Shown here: in pieces, positions 46,921-57,310 of the stretch
How the letters are laid out: every line of letters starts with the position of its first letter
Numbering within the stretch: the first letter of the stretch is position 1
DNA from: Ochotona curzoniae
Lineage: Eukaryota; Chordata; Mammalia; Lagomorpha; Ochotonidae
Assembly (NCBI RefSeq): GCF_017591425.1
Contig: NW_024465751.1
Span: 6,510,001 to 6,574,000 of the forward strand
Length of the DNA: 64,000 nt
Direction of reading: 5' to 3'
The notes under the pieces: generated by a model
Databases searched by the model: none
What the model was told of the DNA's origin: nothing
Seen by the model: the letters and a program-made list of their open reading frames with translations, nothing else
Position numbers and translations under genes: made by a program

Positions 46921-47700
46921 TGGAGGTCTGAGTACCAAGTCTCCTTTCAGGCACCCCGTTCGTTAGTCAGGCTACTCCTGTCAGAAGTGATCCGTATACA
47001 GGGACTAGAATGGCTTCATTTTCAATTCACAATTTTTCTTTTCCTTTGTCTCTTTCCTCCTTCATTTCACCTTTCAAAATAATTTCTCCAATTGCATTTC
47101 CTTTCCAATTTTTCTCTTGGCCGACGTGCCATTTCCCCTTTTCTGATGGTAACTCATTGCCTTCATCCTAACTGGCGAGTCAGAAGAGACAAGCTGTTCC
47201 CTGAGAAAAGTTAACTCTTTGTCAATTGTATATTTGGAAAGAAGTGGAAAGAAGCCATTTTTAGCCCACATAGAAATTGCCATTCAGCAGTTAATTTATC
47301 AGGAAAGTGGCTTCCATTTGGTAGGTACTTTAATAATGTTGTAAAAAGTGGTTATTTGGAGAAAATCTCTTAGTATTTACTGATTTTAAGTAATACTTTA
47401 GTAAAATACTATTTATTTAGCTTGCTACATAATACTTTACAAAATAATATTCAAATGTAATATTAAAAACCTTTCTACTAAATTAGTATAGTCAAAGTTC
47501 TTTGCAGTAGAATTCTTGAATTTTTTTTTTACCTTTTCTACATCTTATTTGGTATTTATCCATGATCATGACTTAGACTAAATTATTTGTAAAGTCTTAA
47601 TACTACATCAACACATTTTTAAGGAAATTGAAAACTTTATATTTCTTTTCTTTTGCTGTCTGCATTATCTGGGAGATTCAGTCCTTATTTTAGTGTTTTA
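46921..47700. other. Non-coding AT-rich stretch
   Basis: Nothing recognised. Confidence 0.35.
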
Positions 47701-47704
47701 TTAG

Positions 47705-47825
47705 AATATGTGTTTTAGAACATTCATACGGTAAATATTTGCAGTAGGTCATGGACAGGAAAGTGGAGCTCCCACTCTCGTAGGACTCGCTGTCTCCAGA
47801 ATTCACAGACAGGTAACAAATAGGA
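47705..47825 (+). repeat. Possible L2 3' end remnant
   Basis: 'ttcatacggtaaatatttgcagtaggtcatggacaggaaagtggagctcccactctcgtaggactcgctgtctcc...cagacaggtaacaaatagg' resembles the L2 3' region. Confidence 0.45.
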
Positions 47826-50720
47826 AACTGATGGTAGCAATAATAGCAATATTCAAACTACTGCAAAATCATTACAAATGGGAGCCATGCCAGAAATAAA
47901 TATGGAGAGTGGCAGGGCTGGGATGTTAGCCAGGAGTTCTGGAAACAGGAAGTGACTTTAAGATGAGAGATTTCAGGCACTGAAAGCCATCCGTCTCACA
48001 GAAGAAAGCAGAGACTGATTTCCTCTAGAATGTTGAGGTGGGCCCTCAATGAACAGGTGATACCAGAGCACATGCATGCCGCCATTGAATTGGAACCAAC
48101 CATTCAGGAGTCAGCTGCGCAGTAGAGATTAGAGAGTAAAAAGCTCCTGCTTCCTGCTTCTGATGGGCTTTCCTCATCTCCCTAGCCTGTTTCCTGTTTT
48201 CCCCGTTTCCCTTCCTACACCTCCCTCCCTCTCTGTCCACTCCAGGATCCAGCCAGTTACATTTTCCTTTTCTCCCTCCTGGACAATACAGTTTTAATAC
48301 ACAGACTGAAAAAGAAAAACAGCCTTAGTCATGTTTATAGGGTGTGCTGGAGAATATCAAAGACAACGCATGATGGGGGCCGGCACCCCTGAGCAAGGCA
48401 AGCCTCACATTGTTTCTGGAATAGGGGGCGGATCCCCTGCTTCAGCTGACTGGTGCCTGGCTCTCTAATAAGGGAGTGTTATCTAATTGGCGCTTCCTTT
48501 ACATCAATGGAAATAGGAACACAAGACACAGAGACAAAGCAACATGCCAGGAATTAAGTATAAGTGAGCGTTCAGACCCATCATTCCAAAAGCTTTGTGG
48601 TGATATTTAGAGCAGGTCCTAATGACTAAGGCATAGATCCCTGGGCGGGCAGCTTCATGTACGAGACATCTGGATGCGTTTTCTGCTCTAAAATTATCAC
48701 ACTCCCCCTCAAGCAATTTATATCTCTAAGAAGACAGGAGAGAAGGATGATAAAGTACCATCTGACACTTAACGATAAAATAAAAAAAAAGAAGTCCAGA
48801 AGTGTTATTACATTGGGATTAAAAAAAAAAAACAATACACACAAGTGAGGGAACTCTGCCAAAATATGATCTGTGGAAAAATTTCATTTTCATACATTTC
48901 TTATGAATCTTGTACAATGAGAAGGCTTCACTGAAGCCATGCTTTCTTTAATTAAATGAATCCCAGAGTCAGGGGATACGATGACATAAATAGCTCAACA
49001 CCCTTGCTCACTATTTTAATCAACAAAAGCACAATCAAATTAGATGGCTGCTTTTCATTTCTGCATAGATTACAGTGGGAGACATCATAGAGCTGTCAAC
49101 CATGTGACAGACTTGCCTACGATGTGCTGTGGCTCTCACAGAAGCTTCTAGTTCACCTTGGTCTATCCTAAGCATCTGCCAGAAAGGAATTTCATGCACG
49201 TAGAAATACAAGGAGTGACAGGATCTTCTTAGGACAGCCTTTGCTGAAAGAGGAGAGTGGTAAAAGAATGGGGATGGGTCCTCTGTCTATGGAAAAGCGG
49301 ACATCATATCCTGCAGCTCTCTCGGCTCTCTAATAACTACATCGACTTGCTGATTGACTAAGGTGAGTGCTGTGCATGCATGGGCTTTCTCAAAGACGTG
49401 GATTTGTTAGACTACATCTGAAGCAACCCAAGAATCTGTGATTTTTGCTTGGTCCTACATGTCTTGCATAAGATTGACTAAGAAGAGCAAAAAATGGATA
49501 GTAGAGTGAGTTTCAAATGCTGTTATCTTTCATAATTCTAATTCCAAATCTTCCCCATTGTCTCAATCTGTGGCTCAAAGCAGAGGGCTGAGACCAGGGG
49601 GAGCTTCAGATTTCTGTCTCATTATCTCCCCCAAGTTCTTATACCAATGAAAGGCGGCATGAAGTTAGACCAATATGGCCTGACCTGTAGCTTTACAGAG
49701 CAACCCACAAGCATAAAAGGCATCCTGCCAAACAAAATCCATGGCACATTCTTGTAATACCTCTCTCTTGAGTGTGTATGTCTTTAGCAATGCACATCAT
49801 TGACACATTTTCCTTTCATTTTCAAGATGACTAATCGCTGTAGGATTAGTGTTAGCACCTGTGCGGATTTTCTATGGGATATGTTTTAGACAATGCATGA
49901 CTGTAAGTGTGCTCTTAGGACGAACAGAATAATTACCACTCACACCAATACTCTGTTCCTGAAAAAGTGTGTTAAACGTTGATATCAGAAACAGTGTGTC
50001 AAAATCACAAATACTTGGTTGATGCCATCTTCCTGACACCTGCAAGGTCTGACCCCACATACCTCTGCACCCTCTTTTCATGTCACTCTCCCTTGCTTAG
50101 TATCCATGGCCTTTCACTTCCTTTCTGCAAGTCCCCAGAGTGTACCAATCTTTGTCTAGGAAGACCTTGGGTTTGCTATTGCTTTATCGGAAATGCTCTT
50201 TCGTTCCCTAGAGCCTTTTTTTCATGTAATTTCAGTTCACACAATGAGAAAATGTAATAGAAACGCAACCTATTTAAACTTATCGGGGTTACTAACTGAC
50301 ACATAATTATGGATGGATGACTTGAAGAGTGATTGTCACATCAGAATGTCTGACTGAATCTCAGCTCCACCCTGGACACTCTGCATATTTCAGTGCTTTA
50401 TCACTTTACAGCCTAGCTTTTAGAATAACTGCTACTGAATGGTGCATAGGTCACAGTTAATGTTTTGACATAGATGTAGTGAGATGGCACTTGTTAAGTC
50501 CTTAGCCTTGCCACATGAAAAACCCTCCACTGAAAGTGTCTGCACTTGGTTATTGACTGATTTCTTCGTTATTTATATGATATTTAATTTTCACCTCTGA
50601 ATGTGACTGAATTCTTTGAAGGCATACTTTTCCAAGAATCATGTCAAGGAAAGCTGCAAGAGTAGTGGTTACTCACAGGAAGTGCTAACCGACCTTACTT
50701 CATCTTCTTGAAAATGATTT
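47826..50720. other. Non-coding stretch
   Basis: No gene recognised. 48375-48500 is GC-richer ('gggggccggcacccctgagcaaggc') and unassigned. Short frames have no features. Confidence 0.35.
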
Positions 50721-50724
50721 TACT

Positions 50725-50820
50725 CCTTGGGGTGTTCATTTACTCACCAGACACCTATTAGTTCCCAGCCACATTCTGAACAATAAGGAATAAGGAAGAC
50801 TCAGTCTGTGGTGTTACGAT
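50725..50820 (+). repeat. Possible L2 3' end remnant
   Basis: 'gtgttcatttactcaccagacacctattagttcccagccacattctgaacaataaggaataaggaagactcag' resembles an L2 3' end. Confidence 0.4.
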
Positions 50821-51540
50821 GGGTTTGGTACTGGGAATACTCTCTGGTACATTTCAACACACTTTAAAAAAAAATCATGCCATCCTCTCTCTAAATCCCT
50901 GGTTTAGGTTTGTGCAATATGTCACTGTTTTCTGAGACAACAGTAAAGTGCAACAAAAGCAAGAAGAAAGTTTTAATGAGGACAAACATAAAAGAATTGA
51001 AGTCAGCAAGTTGCAATCCATAGATAACTTTCAAGGAGCAGGGAGCTCCAGAGAAGGAAGACTTCCCGAGCGCCAGTAATAAAATCAACTCTTTGTCTGG
51101 TTCTTGACCTCTAACCTAGGAGCTCGTTTCTCAAAGACTGTTAATTCCTGACTCCTGTTCATACTATAGCTGACCAGATAGCTGGCCATCCCTTCTTTTT
51201 GTCCCGGATCAAGCTGGATACAAAATCTACTTCATTGCACGCACACACACTCTTCTGAAATTATGTTACATGGATGACATAGCTTCTACTCATCAGTAGG
51301 CTGTATTGTTGTACAATATTCTTCTGAGTCCCAGTGGGCCTCCCTCCTGAAACTGTTAGGTTTATTCACCCCCAGAATCTAAACATAATGTAGATTTCCT
51401 CATCCCGCCAGGAATGTGTCCACCACCCTTCACTGCAGGGTTCAAGGCAGAGGTGTCCAGAAAGAACCCTACCCTGAGATTTGCATAGGACATCCACGTA
51501 TGGACACCACATGAAGAAAATAAAAGGCAAAGATTCAATT
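50821..51540. other. Non-coding stretch
   Basis: Nothing recognised. Confidence 0.35.
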
Positions 51541-51544
51541 TCAA

Positions 51545-51768
51545 TTTTAGTAAAATCTAGTAATAGTGTTATATTGAAGACTTCAAACTTGCTGTCATTT
51601 CAATATGAAGGTAATTACTAATCATTAATGCAATACTTTCTATTTTTTCCACTGTGATAAATAGTTTGTGTTGTAGACTTTCAGTATATCTTAATTCATA
51701 GTAGCCACATTTCCAGAGCTCAGTAGCCACATGTGGCTGGTGGCTACCATGCAGGACAGCTCAGGCCC
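51545..51768 (+). mobile_element. hAT-like non-autonomous DNA transposon end (MER class)
   Basis: The right end reads 'tagccacatttccagagctcagtagccacatgtggctggtggctaccatgcaggacagctcag'. It closely follows the end of a well-known ancient mammalian non-autonomous DNA transposon ('...agtgctcaatagccacatgtggctagtggctaccgtattggacagcgcag'). The upstream AT-rich part ('cattaatgcaatactttctattttttccactgtgataaatag...gtatatcttaattc') fits the same element. I do not recall the exact family name. The left end was not found. Confidence 0.65.
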
Positions 51769-52727
51769 AGGAAATCCCCCTCTTCCCCAGCCAGTAGTGC
51801 TAACACACACAGCGGGAACTGTCCCACCACCATTACAGGAGGGTCAGTCTCTCATAACCTCATGCTTCCTTTCTCCCATGCACCCTTCCAGTACTAATAA
51901 ATCAACTCTTCGTCCAAGTACTGTTCTCAAGTGATGTTTCCCACAATGCATTCAAGAAATGTCCATCTATACTACTCTGCCTCAATCCAACTTTCCGTTT
52001 TTGTAATGCACTTTTCCAGACATCTAAAAAAAAAAAAAAAAACCTCCTGAATACATTATTCTTTCAGCAAGCACTGTTAGAAATTTTAATTTCCATGGTG
52101 CTGGTCTAAATAAATATATTAAAATAAGTAAAATTGTCATATCCTCCCTTTATTTTTGGCCAACTCATGTTATAAACTTGATTTGTATTTAAATCTTTTC
52201 CTAATTATTTGCTAACATTCTTATGCTGATAAACAAAATGTTTGCATCATCCAAATATTGGTTTTAAAGATAAATACAGAGAATTGTTTTATTACCTGAT
52301 TTAGTTGATTGGTCCTTATATCTAAATAATCAAGCCCACCATGGGAATGTATAAAAAATTAGTACTAGCAAAAGGATCTCCTGAGACTAAAGTTATGTTA
52401 CATATTTTTTTCAAAGCTAGTTCTCATTTTTCTTTTCTTTCATCTCATTTTTATATGGGAAAGAATGTGCACTCAAGCAAGAACACATCACAATGGAAAG
52501 CAACTCAAGCTTTACCTCTTCCAAGATGCCATCATATAACTGCACAGCCTGTTGCTGGTGGCCCTAGAAGATTCCTTGTGCTTATAGCTTCTTGTGTATC
52601 CTTCAAATCATCTTCAGTCACCGTGGATTGGTTCTATGGGTGTAATTTGGGTCCAGAATCCTGGACCAAAGTCCTGAATTCCCATGAATTAGTTGAGTGG
52701 CCTTGGACCAGTTCCTCAATAAATATA
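51769..52727. other. Non-coding stretch
   Basis: The 132-codon plus frame at 52341-52739 ends in the following tandem repeat and has no motif. An A-run of about 17 occurs at 52026-52042. Nothing else recognised. Confidence 0.35.
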
Positions 52728-52808
52728 TATCCTAAATAAATATCCTAAATAAATAAATAAATAAATAAATATCCTAAATAAATAAATATCCTAAATAAAT
52801 ATCCTAAA
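52728..52808. repeat. Nested tandem array TATCC(TAAA)n
   Basis: TATCC occurs at 52728, 52741, 52770, 52787 and 52800, separated by exact TAAA runs of 2, 6, 3 and 2 units, with one more TAAA at the end. Confidence 0.95.
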
Positions 52809-53984
52809 GATGCTATGATCTAATGAAAGAAAAGTACTTAGGACAGTTGTCTGGAAGGAATTAAATATTGGCTATTATGGCTTCATAATCACTTTTTTGG
52901 ATCTTTTTCTTTCAATGAAAACTATTATCTTCAGATATAATTAGTCCCAATATTAGCAAGTTCCAAATAAGGTCCTCCACTGCCTTTCTAGCTGCTCTGT
53001 ATGCTGTCATCATCCTCATTTTTAAACTCACTAAAAACTTGGGAGATGTCTTTAGTACCTCTCTGTGGTCTGCTCTGGATAGTTTGTCATGATCTTTATG
53101 CTCTCTTTCCTTTATAATTCCTCCAGGATAGATTAACAGAAGAATCAGAAGAAAATCAAAAGACTTGGTGCTGGTTCACAAGTTCATGGGTGGAGCACTT
53201 TGGAATAATTCATCAGCCTCAATGCTTTCTGAGTTGTAGAATGCTTTAATGCCCATTTCATGTTGTAATTGATCACATTTTCAAATGTATGCAGCAGCCA
53301 TTTATCAAGCACACGTACCACAACCTGGAAAGTGTTTTTTGTAGCTTTCACACTCCTTGGGTTCAGAGTTGGGAATAAGTCTGTTTGCTCATTTTTGGCA
53401 GAACACTTTTCCCCTCAGAGTACCAGAATCTCAGTGCTTAAAGTGAACTTATAAGCTGTCCATTATAATTTCCTTTTCCAATTGAATTTTCCCCCATATA
53501 AATCATCCAGTAATCTATGTGTCCAGTTGCTGCCTTAAATCGTATTTTGGCATCATCACTAAGAAAGGTTTTTCTTTTTTTTTTTTTTTTTATCTTTGGT
53601 ACAAACCACTTCACTGTTAATCTCGTATTTCTCAGATATCTTTGAATAAGATGTCTTCACAAACCCACTCCACAGCCTGTCCCTTGGCATCTTAACGTAG
53701 TACAGAGCCAACTCCACATGTGGAGGAAGCAAGAGCTGCATTGAGCAATGGAGTCACGAAGCCCAGCACCTGTACACGGGTACTCATCAAGAGGCAGCAC
53801 TTGAAGGAGCACTGAGCTGGGGAATCAAGGAGAAACCACAAGCCCTTTCTTTAGTGCCTGACAAAGCTAGTTTTTCTTCAGAATTTATGAACCCAGCTTA
53901 AGAAACATAGCCAAACTGCATGAGACTTAGAAACTTTGATGAATTATCTCTATCCCTAAAAACATTAAAATACAGAATTTTCTT
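52809..53984. other. Non-coding stretch
   Basis: A T run is at 53570-53591. No gene recognised. Confidence 0.35.
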
Positions 53985-54145
53985 TCACCCAAATCTCATT
54001 AAACTGTCACACATTTTTCTACTTTTGCTAGTGACTTATCAAGATATTTATGTATGTGCATATGTGTCTATATATCTTGATAATCAGCTATGATGGAAAA
54101 GGAAATGCTGGAAAACTGTTTGACAGTTTAATGAGAGTTTGTGAC
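53985..54145. repeat. Long imperfect palindrome (hairpin or MITE-like)
   Basis: 'tctcattaaactgtc' (53994-54008) is exactly complementary to 54122-54136. 'ttatcaagatat' (54036-54047) is exactly complementary to 54072-54083. The sequence between these blocks also pairs imperfectly, leaving a loop of about 24 bases (54048-54071). The arms are about 58 and 70 bases. No flanking target duplication was clear. Confidence 0.85.
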
Positions 54146-54714
54146 ATCTGTTTTCCAAGGCTCCATCATGTGTGGAAGTAACTTGTTAAATTCCGGTGCT
54201 GCAAATTCAAAACGCCTACACTTGCTGGGTCAAGTCCTGTGGTCTCCTTAGTGTTTTGAACTCTCCCTTTGACCCCAGTCTCAAACTGCCAAGTCTTTGT
54301 GGCATTACCTGCCTTCAACCAACTTTGCCAGTTTTGGTGTTAATGTCATCACTTAGTAGGTCTGTCCATTTTCAAGCTGTACTGCACAGCTGCAGAAATC
54401 CTTGTAGGACTTTAGGCAAGGGTTTATTGCTCCCTCTTGTACTTCTATCATTGAATACCATTCATCATCTGAGACTGGCTACTCTGATTCCATTCAGTGC
54501 CTAATATTTCAGGAAGTTTCTAGAGACCGTAGGAAGGTCTGCTTTGGGCCCACATTTTATACTGTAACTTCAGGTGAAGAGTGCCTCTGTGCTTCAGTGT
54601 ATGTGATGGCAAGCAGAAATGAGTGCCACTGTGGATAGAAAGGGTGCTGACGGAAGCCACCAGGAGGAAAAATGAGCAAGAAGAAAGCTGAATTTGTTGA
54701 GGCAGCAGATAGAT
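54146..54714. other. Non-coding stretch
   Basis: The 102-codon plus frame at 54196-54504 has no motif. Nothing else recognised. Confidence 0.35.
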
Positions 54715-54860
54715 ATCACAGCAGGTGCTTAATTACAGGATATGTCTTTCAATCCTTTTGCATCACTATCCTCATTTCACAAATGAAAAGGATTGAGTTT
54801 GGTGAAGTTAAGGGGGCTTACCTTTAATAATACAGTGTCTCTTAGAAAGTGCTTCTGAGA
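54715..54860 (+). repeat. MIR SINE remnant
   Basis: 'tgcatcactatcctcatttcacaaatgaaaaggattgagtttggtgaagttaagggggcttacc' is the MIR central block ('cctcatttcacagatgaggaaactgaggctcagagaggttaag'). Confidence 0.75.
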
Positions 54861-55370
54861 CATTCAAGGAACTGGCCTTTCCCTCCATCTTCTGACCTCT
54901 GGGCTGTCATCCTCTGCCCATCTCCTACCAAGGCTCTTGGACTATTAGCCCTCAGGACATCCCAGAGTCTTTGTGTTATGCTCCAAGCCACACATACCTG
55001 CAACTCTGCCACTGAGAAGAGGAACTGCTGTACTTTGTCAAAGTCCTCCTTGACAAGTGGACTTCTTACATTTGTTTGCTCATGAGACAACTGAGAAAGC
55101 AACAACCCCAGCATTAAATGGTTGTTCTGACACTTCATTTAGAGAAAAGGTTGTCCTTGATTATTGTCATAAATCATAAAGATTAGTTTTGAGATGGATG
55201 TTTTCAAATAGATGAGTGACATCACAGAGTACTGGGTGCAGACACTGTTTTCCTTTGGTAAACTAAGCATATTAATGCCCACATTAACGTAGGGAGGTCT
55301 AAATGCCGCTCTGTGTGTGGATAGTATGCACGGAAGATATGCATATATCATTAATGCTGCTGTAGCCACA
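54861..55370. other. Non-coding stretch
   Basis: Overlapping frames on both strands (54842-55138 minus, 54849-55085 plus) have no motif. Confidence 0.35.
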
Positions 55371-55374
55371 TCGG

Positions 55375-55660
55375 TGTGTAGGTGGCCAGCATCGTGGAGC
55401 AGATTAAGCCACCAACTGAAGTGCTGCTTCATTCCCAGATGCTCTACTTCTGATCCAGATCCCTACTACTGTCACTGGGAGGGCAGAAGGTTACGACCCA
55501 CATGCTCAGAAGCCTGACACACTTAAGGAAGACCTGGGTCCTGGCTTTGTTCTGGCTGTTATAGTCATTTAGGGAGTGAACCAGCAGCTAAAGTCTCTCT
55601 CTCTCTCTCTCTCTCTTTTTCCTTGACTTTAACACTCTGCCTTTCAAATACACAAGCAAA
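55375..55660 (+). repeat. Older lagomorph C-type SINE with (CT)n
   Basis: 'gtaggtggccagcatcgtggagcagattaagccaccaactgaag' (head), 'ccagatccctactactgtcactgggaggg', 'aggaagacctgggtcctggctttgttctgg', 'agggagtgaaccagcagctaaagtctctctc' and 'aacactctgcctttcaaatacac'. A CT run sits at 55594-55616, where C SINEs often carry CT repeats. Confidence 0.85.
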
Positions 55661-56790
55661 TTATTTTAGTGGATGATGTGCTTATATGCTTGAAACAAGA
55701 AACAGCTGCTCTTACTATCATTAAGCTCTGGCTAAGGAAGCAATGTAGGTCACGGTCTGCAACAATCATGAATAATAATAATTATTAAGTGTAATTATTA
55801 GTATCATCTCATATATCATCAAATACTGCTCCCCTCCCAAGTCATACAACTTACTTCACCTGCCTAGAGTCTTTGAGACACAAAACTGGCATGTTTGCCC
55901 CACACACTCCTCATGTAGTCATTGTTCCTGCGACTTCCTCACGTAAGGATCGTTCCCACCATAGCACATCTCTGAATAAGGGCAGGTTCTTCCTTGTGTC
56001 TGACTGGAACTTACCTTCCACTTCCTGTCTACTCCATAAGTTTCCTTTGGAATTACATTCCTCATTGCATGCCATGTTAACTCTGTGTAGGCTTGTGTTT
56101 CCATCTCCCCGAGTATTGCTAAAGCCTCAGTCACCTTGTCTGTTCCTCGTGTAATTGTGGCCCCAGATCACCCTCATCTGAGCATGTATCAGTGAATTGT
56201 GACCTCTGCACCTGAGCGGGCTAAGAGGAACAGTCTGCATGTGCAATTTGGGAAAGAGAAGTAAGGAGTCATGCTATTGACCCACGGTGTGGTACAGGGG
56301 AGGTCTGGTACCTCACTGAGCGAAAATCCTGTGTTTTCATTGCAGCTGCTGAAATGTTTACTGTGAGGAAAAAGTCAGATAAAGAACTAGACAAAGCCTC
56401 TAAAACTTTGTATTCACTCAAACATTTGCTTTTCCTTCTTCAACAATAAAGCATACTCTACCAACCCTCTAATAAGACACTGCTATGTTCTATTGGAAAC
56501 GCATGCATCCCATGTGTTTAAGGTAGAAAAATGTGCAATATATTAAGTATCTTAGCTGTCTGTAATTTTTGGTTCATTGTTTTCTACAATGTGTTTGCGC
56601 TCCTTTTCTAACTGAATGCTAAACTTTGTTTTTCTCCACTTATAGCCTCTGACCTCCATGGACATACCGGGAGACAGCATCTCAGAAACACTGGTTAAAT
56701 GATTTATGATCCATTCTTTCACTTGTATCTATATTGAAGATAATAATGTCTCATCTAATAAGACTGTAGAGACTATCCAGTGAAGATGTT
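55661..56790. other. Non-coding stretch
   Basis: A plus frame of 93 codons at 55873-56154 has no motif. Nothing else recognised. Confidence 0.35.
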
Positions 56791-56794
56791 TACA

Positions 56795-56992
56795 GGGGGA
56801 GGAGTTCAGTCGAGTGGTTAACGTATCTGTATCCCTCAATGCAGTGCCTGGGTTTCGTTGTTAACTCCAGCTTCTTACTCCACCTGCCTGTGAACGAGGA
56901 CCCGGAAGGCACCAAATGATGGCCAAAGTAATTGGGTTCCTGCAGCCTCTGTTGGAAGCCTAGACTGAATCCCCAGCTCCTGACTTGTAAGA
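56795..56992 (+). repeat. Older-subfamily SINE, 3'-truncated (left arm of inverted pair)
   Basis: 'gttcagtcgagtggttaacgtatctg', 'gtgcctgggtttcg', 'ccagcttcttactccacctgcctgtgaacgaggacccggaaggcaccaaatgatggccaaagtaattggg', 'ctgaatccccagctcctgac'. It resembles the rabbit-type C subfamily. It ends abruptly where the next SINE begins. Confidence 0.75.
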
Positions 56993-57310
56993 TTTGTTTT
57001 ATTTTATTGGAAAGGCAGATACATAGAGAAGGAGGTACAGAGGAAAATATCTTTCATCTGCTGGTTCACTCCCCAAGTGGCTACAACAGCTGAAGATGAA
57101 CTGATTCAAAGCCAAAAGCCAGGAGCGTCTTTCGGGTTGCCCACACTGGTTCAGGGATCCAAGGCTTTTGATCATCCTCTGCTGTTTTCCCAGACCACAA
57201 GCAGGAAACTGGGTGGGAAGCAGAGCAACTGGGACATGAACTGGCACCCTTATTGGATCCTGGCAGATGCAAAGCGAGGATTTAGCCACTGTGCTGTTGT
57301 TTCAGGCCCT
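56993..57310 (-). repeat. C-type SINE (right arm of inverted pair)
   Basis: Minus-strand copy: 'gatttgttttattttattggaaaggcagatacatagag' (tail side), 'catctgctggttcactccccaagtggc', 'ccaaggcttttgatcatcctctgctgttttcccagaccacaagcagg', and the head 'gatttagccactgtgctgttgtttcaggccc' at the right. Confidence 0.93.
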
